Shown here in pieces: positions 49,620 to 57,580 of a stretch of 64,000 nt of DNA (its first letter is position 1; each line of letters starts with the position of its first letter). The notes beneath the pieces are model-generated. The model was given only the letters and a program-made list of their open reading frames with translations, was not told the DNA's origin and searched no databases. Origin of the DNA: JBBAGC01 sp964491265. GTDB lineage: Bacteria > Spirochaetota > UBA4802 > UBA5550. A program made the translations under genes and the position numbers. The DNA lies in the NCBI GenBank assembly GCA_964491265.1, contig CAZBFP010000002.1, forward strand, positions 124,001 through 188,000. Direction: 5' to 3'.

Positions 49620-51473
49620 TCAGAACAGTTCCTCCCGCATTCTTACCGGCGAGATGTCCCCTGTTTTAATGGAGTCCCTGATTGCCAGGGCCTGGGGGAG
49701 CACGTGGTTCATGAAAAATGAGGCTGTGGTTATTTTACTATCATAAAATGCAGCCTCTCTGTCTGAGTCTAAGAGATTTTTATATTCATTACCCTTTCTT
49801 TGAGTAATCCCCTTATTTTTCAGAATTGATTCCATTTCCAGATCCGCAACCCCGGCCTGCCAGTAAAGAAGCCATGCTGCCATAACATTCCCAGTAAGGT
49901 TAAGAAAGGGGTATGTGTTCACAACCGGGACCATAAATTTCTTATCTTTCATACATGAAGCGAAATAATCCGCTGTTTCTATGAGAGTATTTATCCCTTT
50001 TTCAAAAAGGGTGCTCAATTTTTCCAGATTGCCGCAGGGGGAGAACTTCACAAGAGTATTCTTCATTTCTATTATAAGATTATTGAAGTCTCTGCCGTTA
50101 TTTTTATTCAGCTTTCTCAGTACAAGATCCATGGACTGAATGCCGTTTGTCCCTTCATAGATTGAGCCAATTTTCATATCTCTGAGAAGCTGTTCAACAG
50201 GATAATCTTTGCAGTATCCGTAGCCGCCGTATATCTGCATTGCTGTTTCTGTTATACGGAAACCTGTGTCTGTCCCGTATGCTTTAAGCACCGGAACCAT
50301 AAATTCCATTATCCCCTGCCACTTTTCCGACTCTTCACCGGGGAGTGCTTTGCTATTGTCTATTGCATAGGCGCAAATATATACCAGGCCCCTGAGAGCA
50401 TCCAGATGCGACTTCATCCAGAGGAGCATTCTTCTCACATCAGGATGATTGATAATGGCGACAGGTTTGGCATCGGGATTCATCATGTCCATGAGAGATT
50501 TCCCCTGGATTCTTTCCTTCGCGTATGCCAGTGCATGATGATAGGCAGCAGATCCGGTACTGAGACCCTGGATCCCCATGTTTATTCTCTCCTCTATCAT
50601 CATTTTAAACATGATTTTCATTCCCTGCCGCTCCTCGCCAAGTAGTTCAGCGTAGCAGTCATCATTGTCTCCAAAACTTATGGAGCATGTGGCATTACCC
50701 ATAAGCCCCAGTTTATGCTCGATTCCTGTGATAGTGTAGTCATTCCGCTTTCCTAAAGTGCCGTCATCATTAAGAATAAATTTAGGAACAAGAAAAATTG
50801 AAATACCTGAAGTTCCTTCAGGGTCCCCTTCAATTCTTGCAAGGATAGGATGAACAATATTTTCAAACATGTCGCAGTCGCCGCCTGAAATGAAAATCTT
50901 CTGTCCCTTGATTTTAAAGGTGCCATCCGGCTGCCTGTATGCCTTTGTTTTCAGCGCTCCCACGTCCGATCCGGCGTCCGGTTCAGTGAGCGCCATTGTG
51001 CCGCCGTAAGTCCCCTCGAGCATTTTATACATATACTTATTCTTCTGCTCTTCTGTACCGTAGTCATGAATCAGGTGAGATGCCCCCACAGCCCCCCCTG
51101 AGTACATAAAGTATGCCATATGGAAAAGAAAGTTCTCCTGTGCAGCTGCTTCAATAACATAGGGCATCCCCTGGCCGCCGCAATCTTCAGGCGCGGAAAT
51201 GGTAAACCAGCCTGCCTCTGCTACAATTTTCTGCAGATCGTGATAGCACTTCGGAACTTTCACCTCGCCATTTACAAGAGAGGCCCCCTCTCTGTCAGCT
51301 TCCGCCAGCCTGGGGAGAAGCTCCTTCTCTCCGATTTTCTGAGCCATGTCCAGGGTCATGTCAAAGGCATCCCTGGAACAGTGGGCAAATAAATCTTTAT
51401 TAAGCAGGGAGTCGATTGCCAGAATTTCATATAAAATAAAATCCTGCTCCCGTCTGTTTGATATTAGTGACAT
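49620..51473 (-). CDS. Acyl-CoA dehydrogenase, large (about 600-residue) type
   Basis: The 617-residue FAD enzyme belongs to the long acyl-CoA dehydrogenase group that includes DmdC-like proteins, with a C-terminal extension beyond the usual 380 residues. Motifs are LTEPDAGSDVGALKTKA (FAD contact), GQKIFISGGDCD, QIYGGYGYCKDYPVEQLLRD and SIYEGTNGIQSMD, whose Glu is the usual catalytic base. It oxidises an acyl-CoA to the enoyl-CoA and passes electrons to ETF. It lies 24 bp after a second acyl-CoA dehydrogenase in a MerR-led operon. The chain length of the substrate is unknown. Confidence 0.93.
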   Translation of the reverse strand: MSLISNRREQDFILYEILAIDSLLNKDLFAHCSRDAFDMTLDMAQKIGEKELLPRLAEADREGASLVNGEVKVPKCYHDLQKIVAEAGWFTISAPEDCGGQGMPYVIEAAAQENFLFHMAYFMYSGGAVGASHLIHDYGTEEQKNKYMYKMLEGTYGGTMALTEPDAGSDVGALKTKAYRQPDGTFKIKGQKIFISGGDCDMFENIVHPILARIEGDPEGTSGISIFLVPKFILNDDGTLGKRNDYTITGIEHKLGLMGNATCSISFGDNDDCYAELLGEERQGMKIMFKMMIEERINMGIQGLSTGSAAYHHALAYAKERIQGKSLMDMMNPDAKPVAIINHPDVRRMLLWMKSHLDALRGLVYICAYAIDNSKALPGEESEKWQGIMEFMVPVLKAYGTDTGFRITETAMQIYGGYGYCKDYPVEQLLRDMKIGSIYEGTNGIQSMDLVLRKLNKNNGRDFNNLIIEMKNTLVKFSPCGNLEKLSTLFEKGINTLIETADYFASCMKDKKFMVPVVNTYPFLNLTGNVMAAWLLYWQAGVADLEMESILKNKGITQRKGNEYKNLLDSDREAAFYDSKITTASFFMNHVLPQALAIRDSIKTGDISPVRMREELF

Positions 51474-51497
51474 TGTATTACCCCCCCTAAATTTTTT

Positions 51498-52745
51498 CTA
51501 TTCGTAAACCTTCTCTTCAGTTTCGTGTGCATTGACCGCGTCAAGCTCCACATCCCTTGTTTTACCGGCTTCAATGTTTTTCCCGTTTTCCTTGTACCAT
51601 TCGGTCTGAATAATATGCTGCATTATTTCGTTGGTTCCAACCCATATCATGGAGAGCCTTATATCGCGGACAATTCTTTCAATAGGGAATACATTGGTGT
51701 AGCCAATACCCCCCATTACCTGCATACAGTCATTCGCCACTTCCCATGCTGTTTCAGTAATAAATTTTTTGCTCTGGGAAACCATTCTCCTTATTCGACC
51801 CGCAGAAACTTTCCCTGAATCTAATGCCAGAGCTGTTGTGTATGCCATTGACCTCATAGCGTCCATTTTCATGGAGCAGTCTGCAATTTTAAATCCCACA
51901 GCCTGGAAATTCATTATAGGCTGGCCGAATGCTTTTCTCCTCGATGTGTATGATGTTGCTATCTCAAGTGCGGGCCTTACTGAACCTATTGTCATTGCAG
52001 CGGTTCCAAATCTTTCAGGGACCATGTTTGTCATGAACACCTCAAAGCCGTTATGTATGCCGTTAAGGGCGTATCTTTCAGGAACTCTTACATTATCAAG
52101 AAGCAGCCGTCCCGCACCACCCCCCCGTACACCCATTAGTCCGTAAATATACTTTGACTCAACGCCTTTAACCCTCGGTATCATAAAACATGTCATACGT
52201 TTATGAGGGGGGGCATCGGGCGCGGTAACAGCATATACCATAAACCAGTCAGCCCCTTCAGCTCCAACAATAAATCTTTTCTGGCCGCTGATAATCCAGT
52301 CATCGCCATCTTTCCTTGCAACAGTTGTTGCTCCGAAAAAATCTGAACCACCTCTCGGCTCAGTGAGGCACTCTGCAGCAAAGACCTCACCTTTGAGCAG
52401 TGGCACAACAATTTCCTGCTTAAGTTCCTCGCTTCCGTATTTGACAATGGCCTCACAGACAATATCAGCTCCCACACCCCAGAGGCATGCCAGGGAGTAG
52501 CTTGCAACACCGATCTCCTCAGCCACAATAGCATCATCAACCCATCCCAGGCCGCGCCCCCCATATTCTGTGGGGAGTCTTATCCCCAGGAGATTCCTTC
52601 TGCCGCACTCCTGCAGGTACTCTTTTGGAAACTGAATCTCCTCAGCATCCATTGCCAGGATCATCTCCTTGGGTACCCATTTAGTAAATTCCCTGGCCTC
52701 ATCGCGCAGTTTAATCTGCGCATCTGTCATGTTAAAATCAAACAT
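51498..52745 (-). CDS. Acyl-CoA dehydrogenase, with catalytic Glu probably at the IVD/LCAD position
   Basis: The 415-residue protein has standard acyl-CoA dehydrogenase motifs: CLTEPRGGSDFFGATTVARK, SGQKRFIVGAEGADWFMVYA, QVMGGIGYTNVFPIERIVRD. At the usual base position the sequence is IWVGTNEIMQ, with Val instead of the Glu of 'YEGT'. A Glu is found in the helix VPERFGTAAMTIG, the place used by isovaleryl- and long-chain acyl-CoA dehydrogenases. Its substrate may therefore be branched or long-chain. It is directly downstream of the MerR gene (1-bp gap) and upstream of the larger dehydrogenase. Confidence 0.92.
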   Translation of the reverse strand: MFDFNMTDAQIKLRDEAREFTKWVPKEMILAMDAEEIQFPKEYLQECGRRNLLGIRLPTEYGGRGLGWVDDAIVAEEIGVASYSLACLWGVGADIVCEAIVKYGSEELKQEIVVPLLKGEVFAAECLTEPRGGSDFFGATTVARKDGDDWIISGQKRFIVGAEGADWFMVYAVTAPDAPPHKRMTCFMIPRVKGVESKYIYGLMGVRGGGAGRLLLDNVRVPERYALNGIHNGFEVFMTNMVPERFGTAAMTIGSVRPALEIATSYTSRRKAFGQPIMNFQAVGFKIADCSMKMDAMRSMAYTTALALDSGKVSAGRIRRMVSQSKKFITETAWEVANDCMQVMGGIGYTNVFPIERIVRDIRLSMIWVGTNEIMQHIIQTEWYKENGKNIEAGKTRDVELDAVNAHETEEKVYE

Positions 52746-52746
52746 T

Positions 52747-53148
52747 TCATTTCCCCCCTTTATTGTTATTGTTAATTTCCGACTTTCTTTTCAGAAGTTT
52801 ATTTTTAAGTGCAAGCAGATCCTTCTCGAATATTTCCATCTCTCTTATGTGGGTTTCCACCTCTATCTGCTTTTTCTCCAGATAATAGAGACTTTTATCT
52901 ATCTGATTAAGCTCATTAATATCAGTGTCAGCAAAGCCTATCATTTCCGAAATCTCCTGAAGTGTGGCTCCGAACCGCTTCCCCCTCAGAATAAGCTTAA
53001 GTCTTATCCTGTCTTTTTTGGTGTAGACCCTCTGGTTGCCTGATGTTCTTTCCGGAGAAATAAGCCCCTTCTCCTCGTAGAACCGAATTGTGGAGGTGCT
53101 GATATCAAGTTCTGAAGCGAGCTCAGAAATTGTGAATTTATCTTTCAT
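52747..53148 (-). CDS. MerR family regulator of acyl-CoA dehydrogenase operon
   Basis: The 133-residue protein has the N-terminal MerR winged HTH (FTISELASELDISTSTIRFY, EEKGLISPERTSGNQRVYTK) and a long C-terminal coiled coil (LEKKQIEVETHIREMEIFEK). It lacks metal-binding Cys. It resembles the LiuR/FadR-like MerR proteins that control branched-chain or fatty-acid degradation. It is first in the operon with the two dehydrogenases. A 20-bp palindrome at 53174-53193, 26 bp before its start, is the probable binding site. Confidence 0.9.
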   Translation of the reverse strand: MKDKFTISELASELDISTSTIRFYEEKGLISPERTSGNQRVYTKKDRIRLKLILRGKRFGATLQEISEMIGFADTDINELNQIDKSLYYLEKKQIEVETHIREMEIFEKDLLALKNKLLKRKSEINNNNKGGK

Positions 53149-53173
53149 CAGGTATGGTATCCCTTTTAGTTAA

Positions 53174-53193
53174 AGTTAAAGTGAGCTTTAACT
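53174..53193. promoter_or_regulatory. Palindromic operator of the MerR regulator
   Basis: AGTTAAAG-TGAG-CTTTAACT has perfect 8-bp arms and is preceded by a further partial direct repeat (TTAAAG). The position and length suit a MerR-type operator within the promoter. Confidence 0.65.
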
Positions 53194-53252
53194 ATTTACT
53201 GTAATTTGTCAATGGTTTTTTATATCATTAAGGAGTAATAGAGATAAGCCTT

Positions 53253-53280
53253 AAAAAAAGCCTGCAGAGAATCTGCAGGC
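53253..53280 (-). terminator. Terminator for the secreted-protein gene at 53.3-54.3 kb
   Basis: On the minus strand GCCTGCAGA and TCTGCAGGC form a 9-bp stem with a 3-nt loop followed by seven T. It lies 63 bp past the stop codon. Confidence 0.85.
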
Positions 53281-53342
53281 AGAAGAGTAGTTGAAATAGT
53301 GAGCGGTATTTGGGTATAGAGAATTTAGAAATGCAGTCAGTA

Positions 53343-54284
53343 CTATTTATTTACATTGCCGCATTGAATTTTAAACATATCACCTGCACCGTCATATTTA
53401 AGGGGCCGGTATTTCCCGCCGGTATAGTCCTCCTGAAATGTTATCTGCGGGTAGACCCAGCATTCACCCTTGCTGTCCTTTACTGCAGCAGCAGCACGGA
53501 TATAGCGGTGGAGAATGGCATTGGTAACATTGTGACGGCGTACCATCCATTCTGAGTCGATAATTACCAGTCGGATTATATCTTTATTAGCCTTAATGCG
53601 TCCGGTTTTCCAGTCATTTGAGTTTTTAATAGCCTTTATCATATCAGCTTCGGTCTTTTTATTCTTCATTTTCGCCTGAGGCATGCGCGCCTTATCAGCA
53701 GCACCTGAGTCTGCACCGCTTATCATTGCAGTCATCATTGTACCGTAGGCAGCGTAGTTGTTCCCTTCAATAGTGAAGTCCCCTTTTGCAACTTCCTGAT
53801 AATTGAATTTTACCGATACTGTAATGCTGTAAGTACCTCCAGGGAGTGTGCGGAAAAGATCAGCAATTTTAATGGGGCCTTCACATGCGGCAGGGTTTGG
53901 GTATTTTTTATAAATAACATCATCTTTAACATAGGCGCTCATCTTCTGCGGGTCGGGGAGAATATCAAAAGCAAAATGTTTTCTACCCAGTGCAGCCTCA
54001 CCGGCTGTTCCGTTTGTGTAGATTGTATCATTGTCTTCAACATCAACAACGATTTCTACTGTTCCTTTCTTCATTGAGGGGTTCCCAGCAAGCCCTTTAA
54101 ATGTGTCAGGTAGAGATGCCAGACCGTAAATGGTATCTCCCGATTTAAAGCTCCCTGTAAGATTTGCCGGTTTTGCCGGGTCAATTGGAGATTTGGAAAA
54201 TACAATTTTACCGGTACTTTGTGCCTGTAAATTAATTGCGGATGTGATAATAAGTATGCATAAAAAAATTAGAAATTTTCTCAT
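53343..54284 (-). CDS. Secreted protein of unknown function, 313 aa
   Basis: The frame is open from 54425, but ATG at 54284 follows AGGAG and gives a signal peptide (KFLIFLCILIITSAINLQAQ, cleaved after AQA or QAQ). The mature part has no recognised family. It includes VEIVVDVEDNDTIYTNGTAG, a Trp/Arg-containing stretch (DSEWMVRRHNVTNAILHRYI) and a C-terminal segment with QITFQEDYTGGKY. It resembles periplasmic proteins that spirochaetes and Bacteroidetes encode in multiple copies. It is a single gene with its own promoter and terminator. Confidence 0.75.
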   Translation of the reverse strand: MRKFLIFLCILIITSAINLQAQSTGKIVFSKSPIDPAKPANLTGSFKSGDTIYGLASLPDTFKGLAGNPSMKKGTVEIVVDVEDNDTIYTNGTAGEAALGRKHFAFDILPDPQKMSAYVKDDVIYKKYPNPAACEGPIKIADLFRTLPGGTYSITVSVKFNYQEVAKGDFTIEGNNYAAYGTMMTAMISGADSGAADKARMPQAKMKNKKTEADMIKAIKNSNDWKTGRIKANKDIIRLVIIDSEWMVRRHNVTNAILHRYIRAAAAVKDSKGECWVYPQITFQEDYTGGKYRPLKYDGAGDMFKIQCGNVNK

Positions 54285-54398
54285 AACAGCTATCTCCTGT
54301 AATATAATATTTACCAGTCCGGCTTCACTCTGAATATATGGCCCGAATCTGGTGTGTTTGCTGTCCGGGAATCTCCTCTGAGATAGTAGTGTGTAATA

Positions 54399-54425
54399 TG
54401 TATAATGGCACTTTAAAAATGTCAA
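54399..54425 (-). promoter_or_regulatory. Candidate sigma-70 promoter of the secreted-protein gene
   Basis: On the minus strand TTGACA (54425-54420) and TATACA (54404-54399) are separated by 15 bp, slightly short of the ideal 17. They lie about 115 bp upstream of the chosen start codon. Confidence 0.35.
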
Positions 54426-54694
54426 GGCTTAAACCCCCTGAATCATCGTTGAAGGAGTTTTAATGCTGTAAAAAATTGTCCGCAGATAATGCACTTTATA
54501 ATGTATTATTTTTTGTTTAGAAGTACTAATTCAGGTGAAAAACCTGATTAATTACCGGTTTTTTGTGAATAACTTTGGCAATTAATATTGACGTCTATGC
54601 TATAATGTTTAATTATTTGAAATATGGATTAATCTTTTTTTTTACAAAGGTGATAGTCCTATTCACTATGAGGTCTGGTGGAAAAAAGGGTAGA

Positions 54695-55510
54695 ATGAGA
54701 ATAATTAAACTTATATTTTTTATGATTCTGGTTATGCCATTAATGCTCCTTCTTTCAGGGTGCTTTGATGATTCTATTCTTGATGCTATGATCTCTGAGG
54801 GAGATTTTGTTGCGCCCTTTGATGTTGTGGTTACTCTTGATAAAACCCGGCGATCAGTATATTTCCCGATTGCTGATACCGGAAGATTGGATATTGTCAA
54901 ACCTGGAGATGATGCCACTTATACTGATGTACCAGATGCTCCCGATTTTGAAATACAATTAGATGTTACTTTGCCGGATGATACTTTTTCAGATAATGAC
55001 ATAGTAATTGATAAAGTTACAGGACTGGTATGGACAAGATGTTCAATTTCAGGGATAAATACGGTTAATAGTCATAATGACTGTGTCGGAGTGAATGCTG
55101 CAATTGAATGGGCTAATGCGGTTACTTCCTGTGAAGCATTGAATGATGTGAATGATGGTCAGGGTTATGCAGGGTATAAAAACTGGCGTTTACCCCGCCT
55201 CCCTGAATTGCTGTCAATTGTTGATTATGAAGAAATTAATCCTGCTGTAGATGAAAGTCTTTTCCCAAATATTGAGCATGCTACAGACGAAGGATATTGG
55301 ACATATACTTCTCAACTTTTCATTGATGATGATAACAATACTACTGATAATGGCTGGATTGTATTTTTTAATTCAGAAGTTCCTCAGACAGGATTATATG
55401 ATGGGGCAGTTTTTGAAATTCCTAATATTACTGTATTTAAACGAAAGTTGAAATCTGATCTAACATTCGAAAAGCAGTTTGCCCGGTGTGTAACAGGGGG
55501 GGCAGATTGA
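54695..55510 (+). CDS. Lipoprotein with DUF1566 (Lcl C-terminal) domain
   Basis: The 271-residue protein, with ATG at 54695 chosen among in-frame Mets, starts with a lipoprotein signal (PLMLLLSGC, Cys at residue 22). The Lcl_C/DUF1566 domain covers the C-terminal 180 residues: TGLVWTRCSISG, then IEWANAVTSCEALND, NWRLPRLPELLSIVDYEE and FARCVTG. The domain is common in surface proteins of aquatic and pathogenic bacteria and is often taken as an adhesin or carbohydrate-binding fold. It is translationally coupled to a second DUF1566 gene. Low-GC third positions suggest a history different from the neighbouring genes. Confidence 0.8.
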   Translation: MRIIKLIFFMILVMPLMLLLSGCFDDSILDAMISEGDFVAPFDVVVTLDKTRRSVYFPIADTGRLDIVKPGDDATYTDVPDAPDFEIQLDVTLPDDTFSDNDIVIDKVTGLVWTRCSISGINTVNSHNDCVGVNAAIEWANAVTSCEALNDVNDGQGYAGYKNWRLPRLPELLSIVDYEEINPAVDESLFPNIEHATDEGYWTYTSQLFIDDDNNTTDNGWIVFFNSEVPQTGLYDGAVFEIPNITVFKRKLKSDLTFEKQFARCVTGGAD

Positions 55511-56058
55511 AAAAAATTTCTTTTTTATTGTTAATAATTTCATTTGCTGCTTCTGCATACAGTTTTAAGTCTTATTCAGTCTTAACACGAGGCATGATAA
55601 AAGATAATTCAACCGGACTGTTCTGGACCAGGTGTCCGCTTGCTGCGAATAATAAACCGGTTTATGATTTTAATTGTAATTCGGAGTTTAAAGCTTTTAC
55701 ATGGACTGAGGCAATAGATGCATGTAACAATCTTGTTTATGAAGGGAGATCTAACTGGCGCTTGCCAAATATTAAGGAACTTTCCAGTATATTGCAGCAC
55801 AGGCATTATTCAGAATTTGAAAACTGTTCACAAATTAATGATGATGTTTTTCCAGGGATTATTAAAGAAGGGGATTGTTTTAATTTCTTTTCCGAAATAC
55901 ATTACTGGTCATCAACACCTCATAAAAATTATACAGTTGATGATAAAAACTGGTGGTTCATCGATTTCAAGTTCGGAACTATAGGGTTCAGTTCTGAAAT
56001 TCATGGTTTTTTTGGTTTCCCGATAAAAAAATTCGTCCGCTGTGTCGCAGGCCCATAA
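55507..56058 (+). CDS. Secreted protein with DUF1566 (Lcl C-terminal) domain
   Basis: The 183-residue protein has a TTG start in TTGA overlap with the previous stop and GGGGGGG upstream. This choice gives a signal peptide (KKISFLLLIISFAASAYS). The domain is the same as in the preceding gene: TGLFWTRCPLAANN, FTWTEAIDACNNL, NWRLPNIKELSSILQ, YWSSTP and FVRCVAG. The tandem arrangement suggests gene duplication. An alternative GTG start at 55486 would destroy the signal peptide. Confidence 0.8.
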   Translation: MKKISFLLLIISFAASAYSFKSYSVLTRGMIKDNSTGLFWTRCPLAANNKPVYDFNCNSEFKAFTWTEAIDACNNLVYEGRSNWRLPNIKELSSILQHRHYSEFENCSQINDDVFPGIIKEGDCFNFFSEIHYWSSTPHKNYTVDDKNWWFIDFKFGTIGFSSEIHGFFGFPIKKFVRCVAGP

Positions 56059-56077
56059 AGTATAAAGGAACCCTCCA

Positions 56078-57160
56078 TTGCATTTCAGAAAATTAATCTA
56101 TCTTCTTCTACTCACTTCATTCCTCACCCTCCTGTCATGTTCGCAGAATCCCGAAGTAATTGAACACGGCATATTCGCCCCCAACAGACTCGAATCTGTA
56201 ATCGGTCAGGATGGCGTATGCTCCATAGACTTTGATGATAAAATCACCCTCTGGACATTTGCTGATACAATACTTGGTGAATGGAAGAGCGAAGATAAAA
56301 TCTTAAGCGGCCTGATTAAAGATGACGCTGTATTCATGAAGATGATCCCCAACTCTCTTGCATGGACTGCTAAAACTGATAAAAAAAATATCCATAATCC
56401 GGAATTTAACTTTATCCTTGAAAATGGAATAGTCACCCCCTTTATAAAAAACCGGAAAGATGAAGATCTCATGAAACATCGTCTCTGGGCTGTTGACGGG
56501 ATAAGAATTGATGATGCCGTATACGTTTATTATCTGCATATTTATGTCCCTGACCCTGAAAAGCTTCTGGAGTTTGAAACACTCTATGCAGGGCTTGCAA
56601 AGTGGGAAATACCGGAAGGGTGGTCACCTGGAGACCCGGTAGATTTTAAAAGGGTGGGAAAAATATTTAAAAACAATCCCCCTGCATTCGGTTCTACTGT
56701 TGTAAAAAAAGATGGTTATATTTACACAGCCGGGCATTATAAGGGTGAAGGTTTAAGCTTCCCCATAAAAATAGCACGGGTTGAAACCGGAAAAATAGAA
56801 AATAGTGATGATTACACTTTTCTTAAAAGTGACGGTACCTGGACAGGTGATATAAAGAAATCAGATTCATTTCTCGGTGATGTGTCAGGGGAGTGCTCTT
56901 TAAACTGGAATGAATATCTTAAGGAATATGTTATTATCTACGTAAGAGTATTCACAGGTGAGATAGTTCTTGTAAGATTCAAAGATTTTAAAGACCTGTC
57001 AGATGCAGAAAAAAAAGTTGTCTATAAAATCCCGGGAGAAGTAAAAGGGGCCATGTGGCATTACTCAGGGAAGGAGATTTATTCATCAGGGAGGAGCATA
57101 TTTATGATCTATATCAACCCCGATACATACCAGCCCATGTTAGTAGAAATAAAGCTATAG
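56078..57160 (+). CDS. Lipoprotein, DUF4185-like propeller fold (tentative)
   Basis: The 360-residue protein has TTG start after AAAGGAA and a lipoprotein signal (LTLLSC, Cys near residue 21). GQDGVCSIDFDDKITLWTFADT near the start and repeated blocks with 'W' and 'Y' (YIYTAGHYKGEG, YVIIYVRVFTGEIVLVRF, PDTYQPMLVEIKL) suggest a five-bladed beta-propeller like DUF4185 or GH43-type enzymes. No catalytic residues can be assigned. It lies 19 bp after the two DUF1566 genes and is probably part of the same surface-protein operon. Confidence 0.6.
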   Translation: MHFRKLIYLLLLTSFLTLLSCSQNPEVIEHGIFAPNRLESVIGQDGVCSIDFDDKITLWTFADTILGEWKSEDKILSGLIKDDAVFMKMIPNSLAWTAKTDKKNIHNPEFNFILENGIVTPFIKNRKDEDLMKHRLWAVDGIRIDDAVYVYYLHIYVPDPEKLLEFETLYAGLAKWEIPEGWSPGDPVDFKRVGKIFKNNPPAFGSTVVKKDGYIYTAGHYKGEGLSFPIKIARVETGKIENSDDYTFLKSDGTWTGDIKKSDSFLGDVSGECSLNWNEYLKEYVIIYVRVFTGEIVLVRFKDFKDLSDAEKKVVYKIPGEVKGAMWHYSGKEIYSSGRSIFMIYINPDTYQPMLVEIKL

Positions 57161-57198
57161 GGTTTCTTTCAAGGAATGAGAAAATTTTCTTTTTTTAA

Positions 57199-57545
57199 AC
57201 CCTCTCCCGACTCGGCGGGCTTACTACTACCCACTTCTTAAACAGTACCCGGCTGATCCATTGTGCCCTCACCCCCGGCCCCTCTCCCATGAATAAACTT
57301 TAATGATAATTCATGTATTGATGCCGGGGAGAGGGGTGACCGTATAAAAAATGAACATTTGTTTGTTTTTATCCGAATTCTCCCCCTTCTCCCTCGGAAA
57401 AATAAGTACAAGGTATTATTTTTTATTATGGGAGAAGGGGGCCGGGGGGATGAGGGCATAAAAAAGTTCATAATATCGGTTTATTCAAAAGAGATTATTT
57501 ATTTAAACTGACTTGTGGGTAGTAGTAAGCTCGGCGGGAGAGGGT
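57199..57545. repeat. Nested palindromic repeat region, 347 bp
   Basis: The outer arms at 57199-57234 and 57515-57545 are nearly complementary (CTTACTACTACCCAC pairs exactly with GTGGGTAGTAGTAAG). Inside are two further inverted pairs of CCCTCTCC / GGAGAGGG type (57274-57290 with 57323-57339, and about 57377-57396 with 57429-57442). There is no credible ORF. It looks like palindromic units inserted within one another, and fills the 420-bp gap between two convergent operons. Confidence 0.7.
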
Positions 57546-57580
57546 GCACAAGCGATAGCGATGTGCGGGTGAGGGCAGCT

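Noticed and set aside
57238..57471. 77-codon open frame within the nested repeat
   Set aside because: It runs through the palindromic arms, is Pro/Ser/Arg-rich and has no ribosome site.
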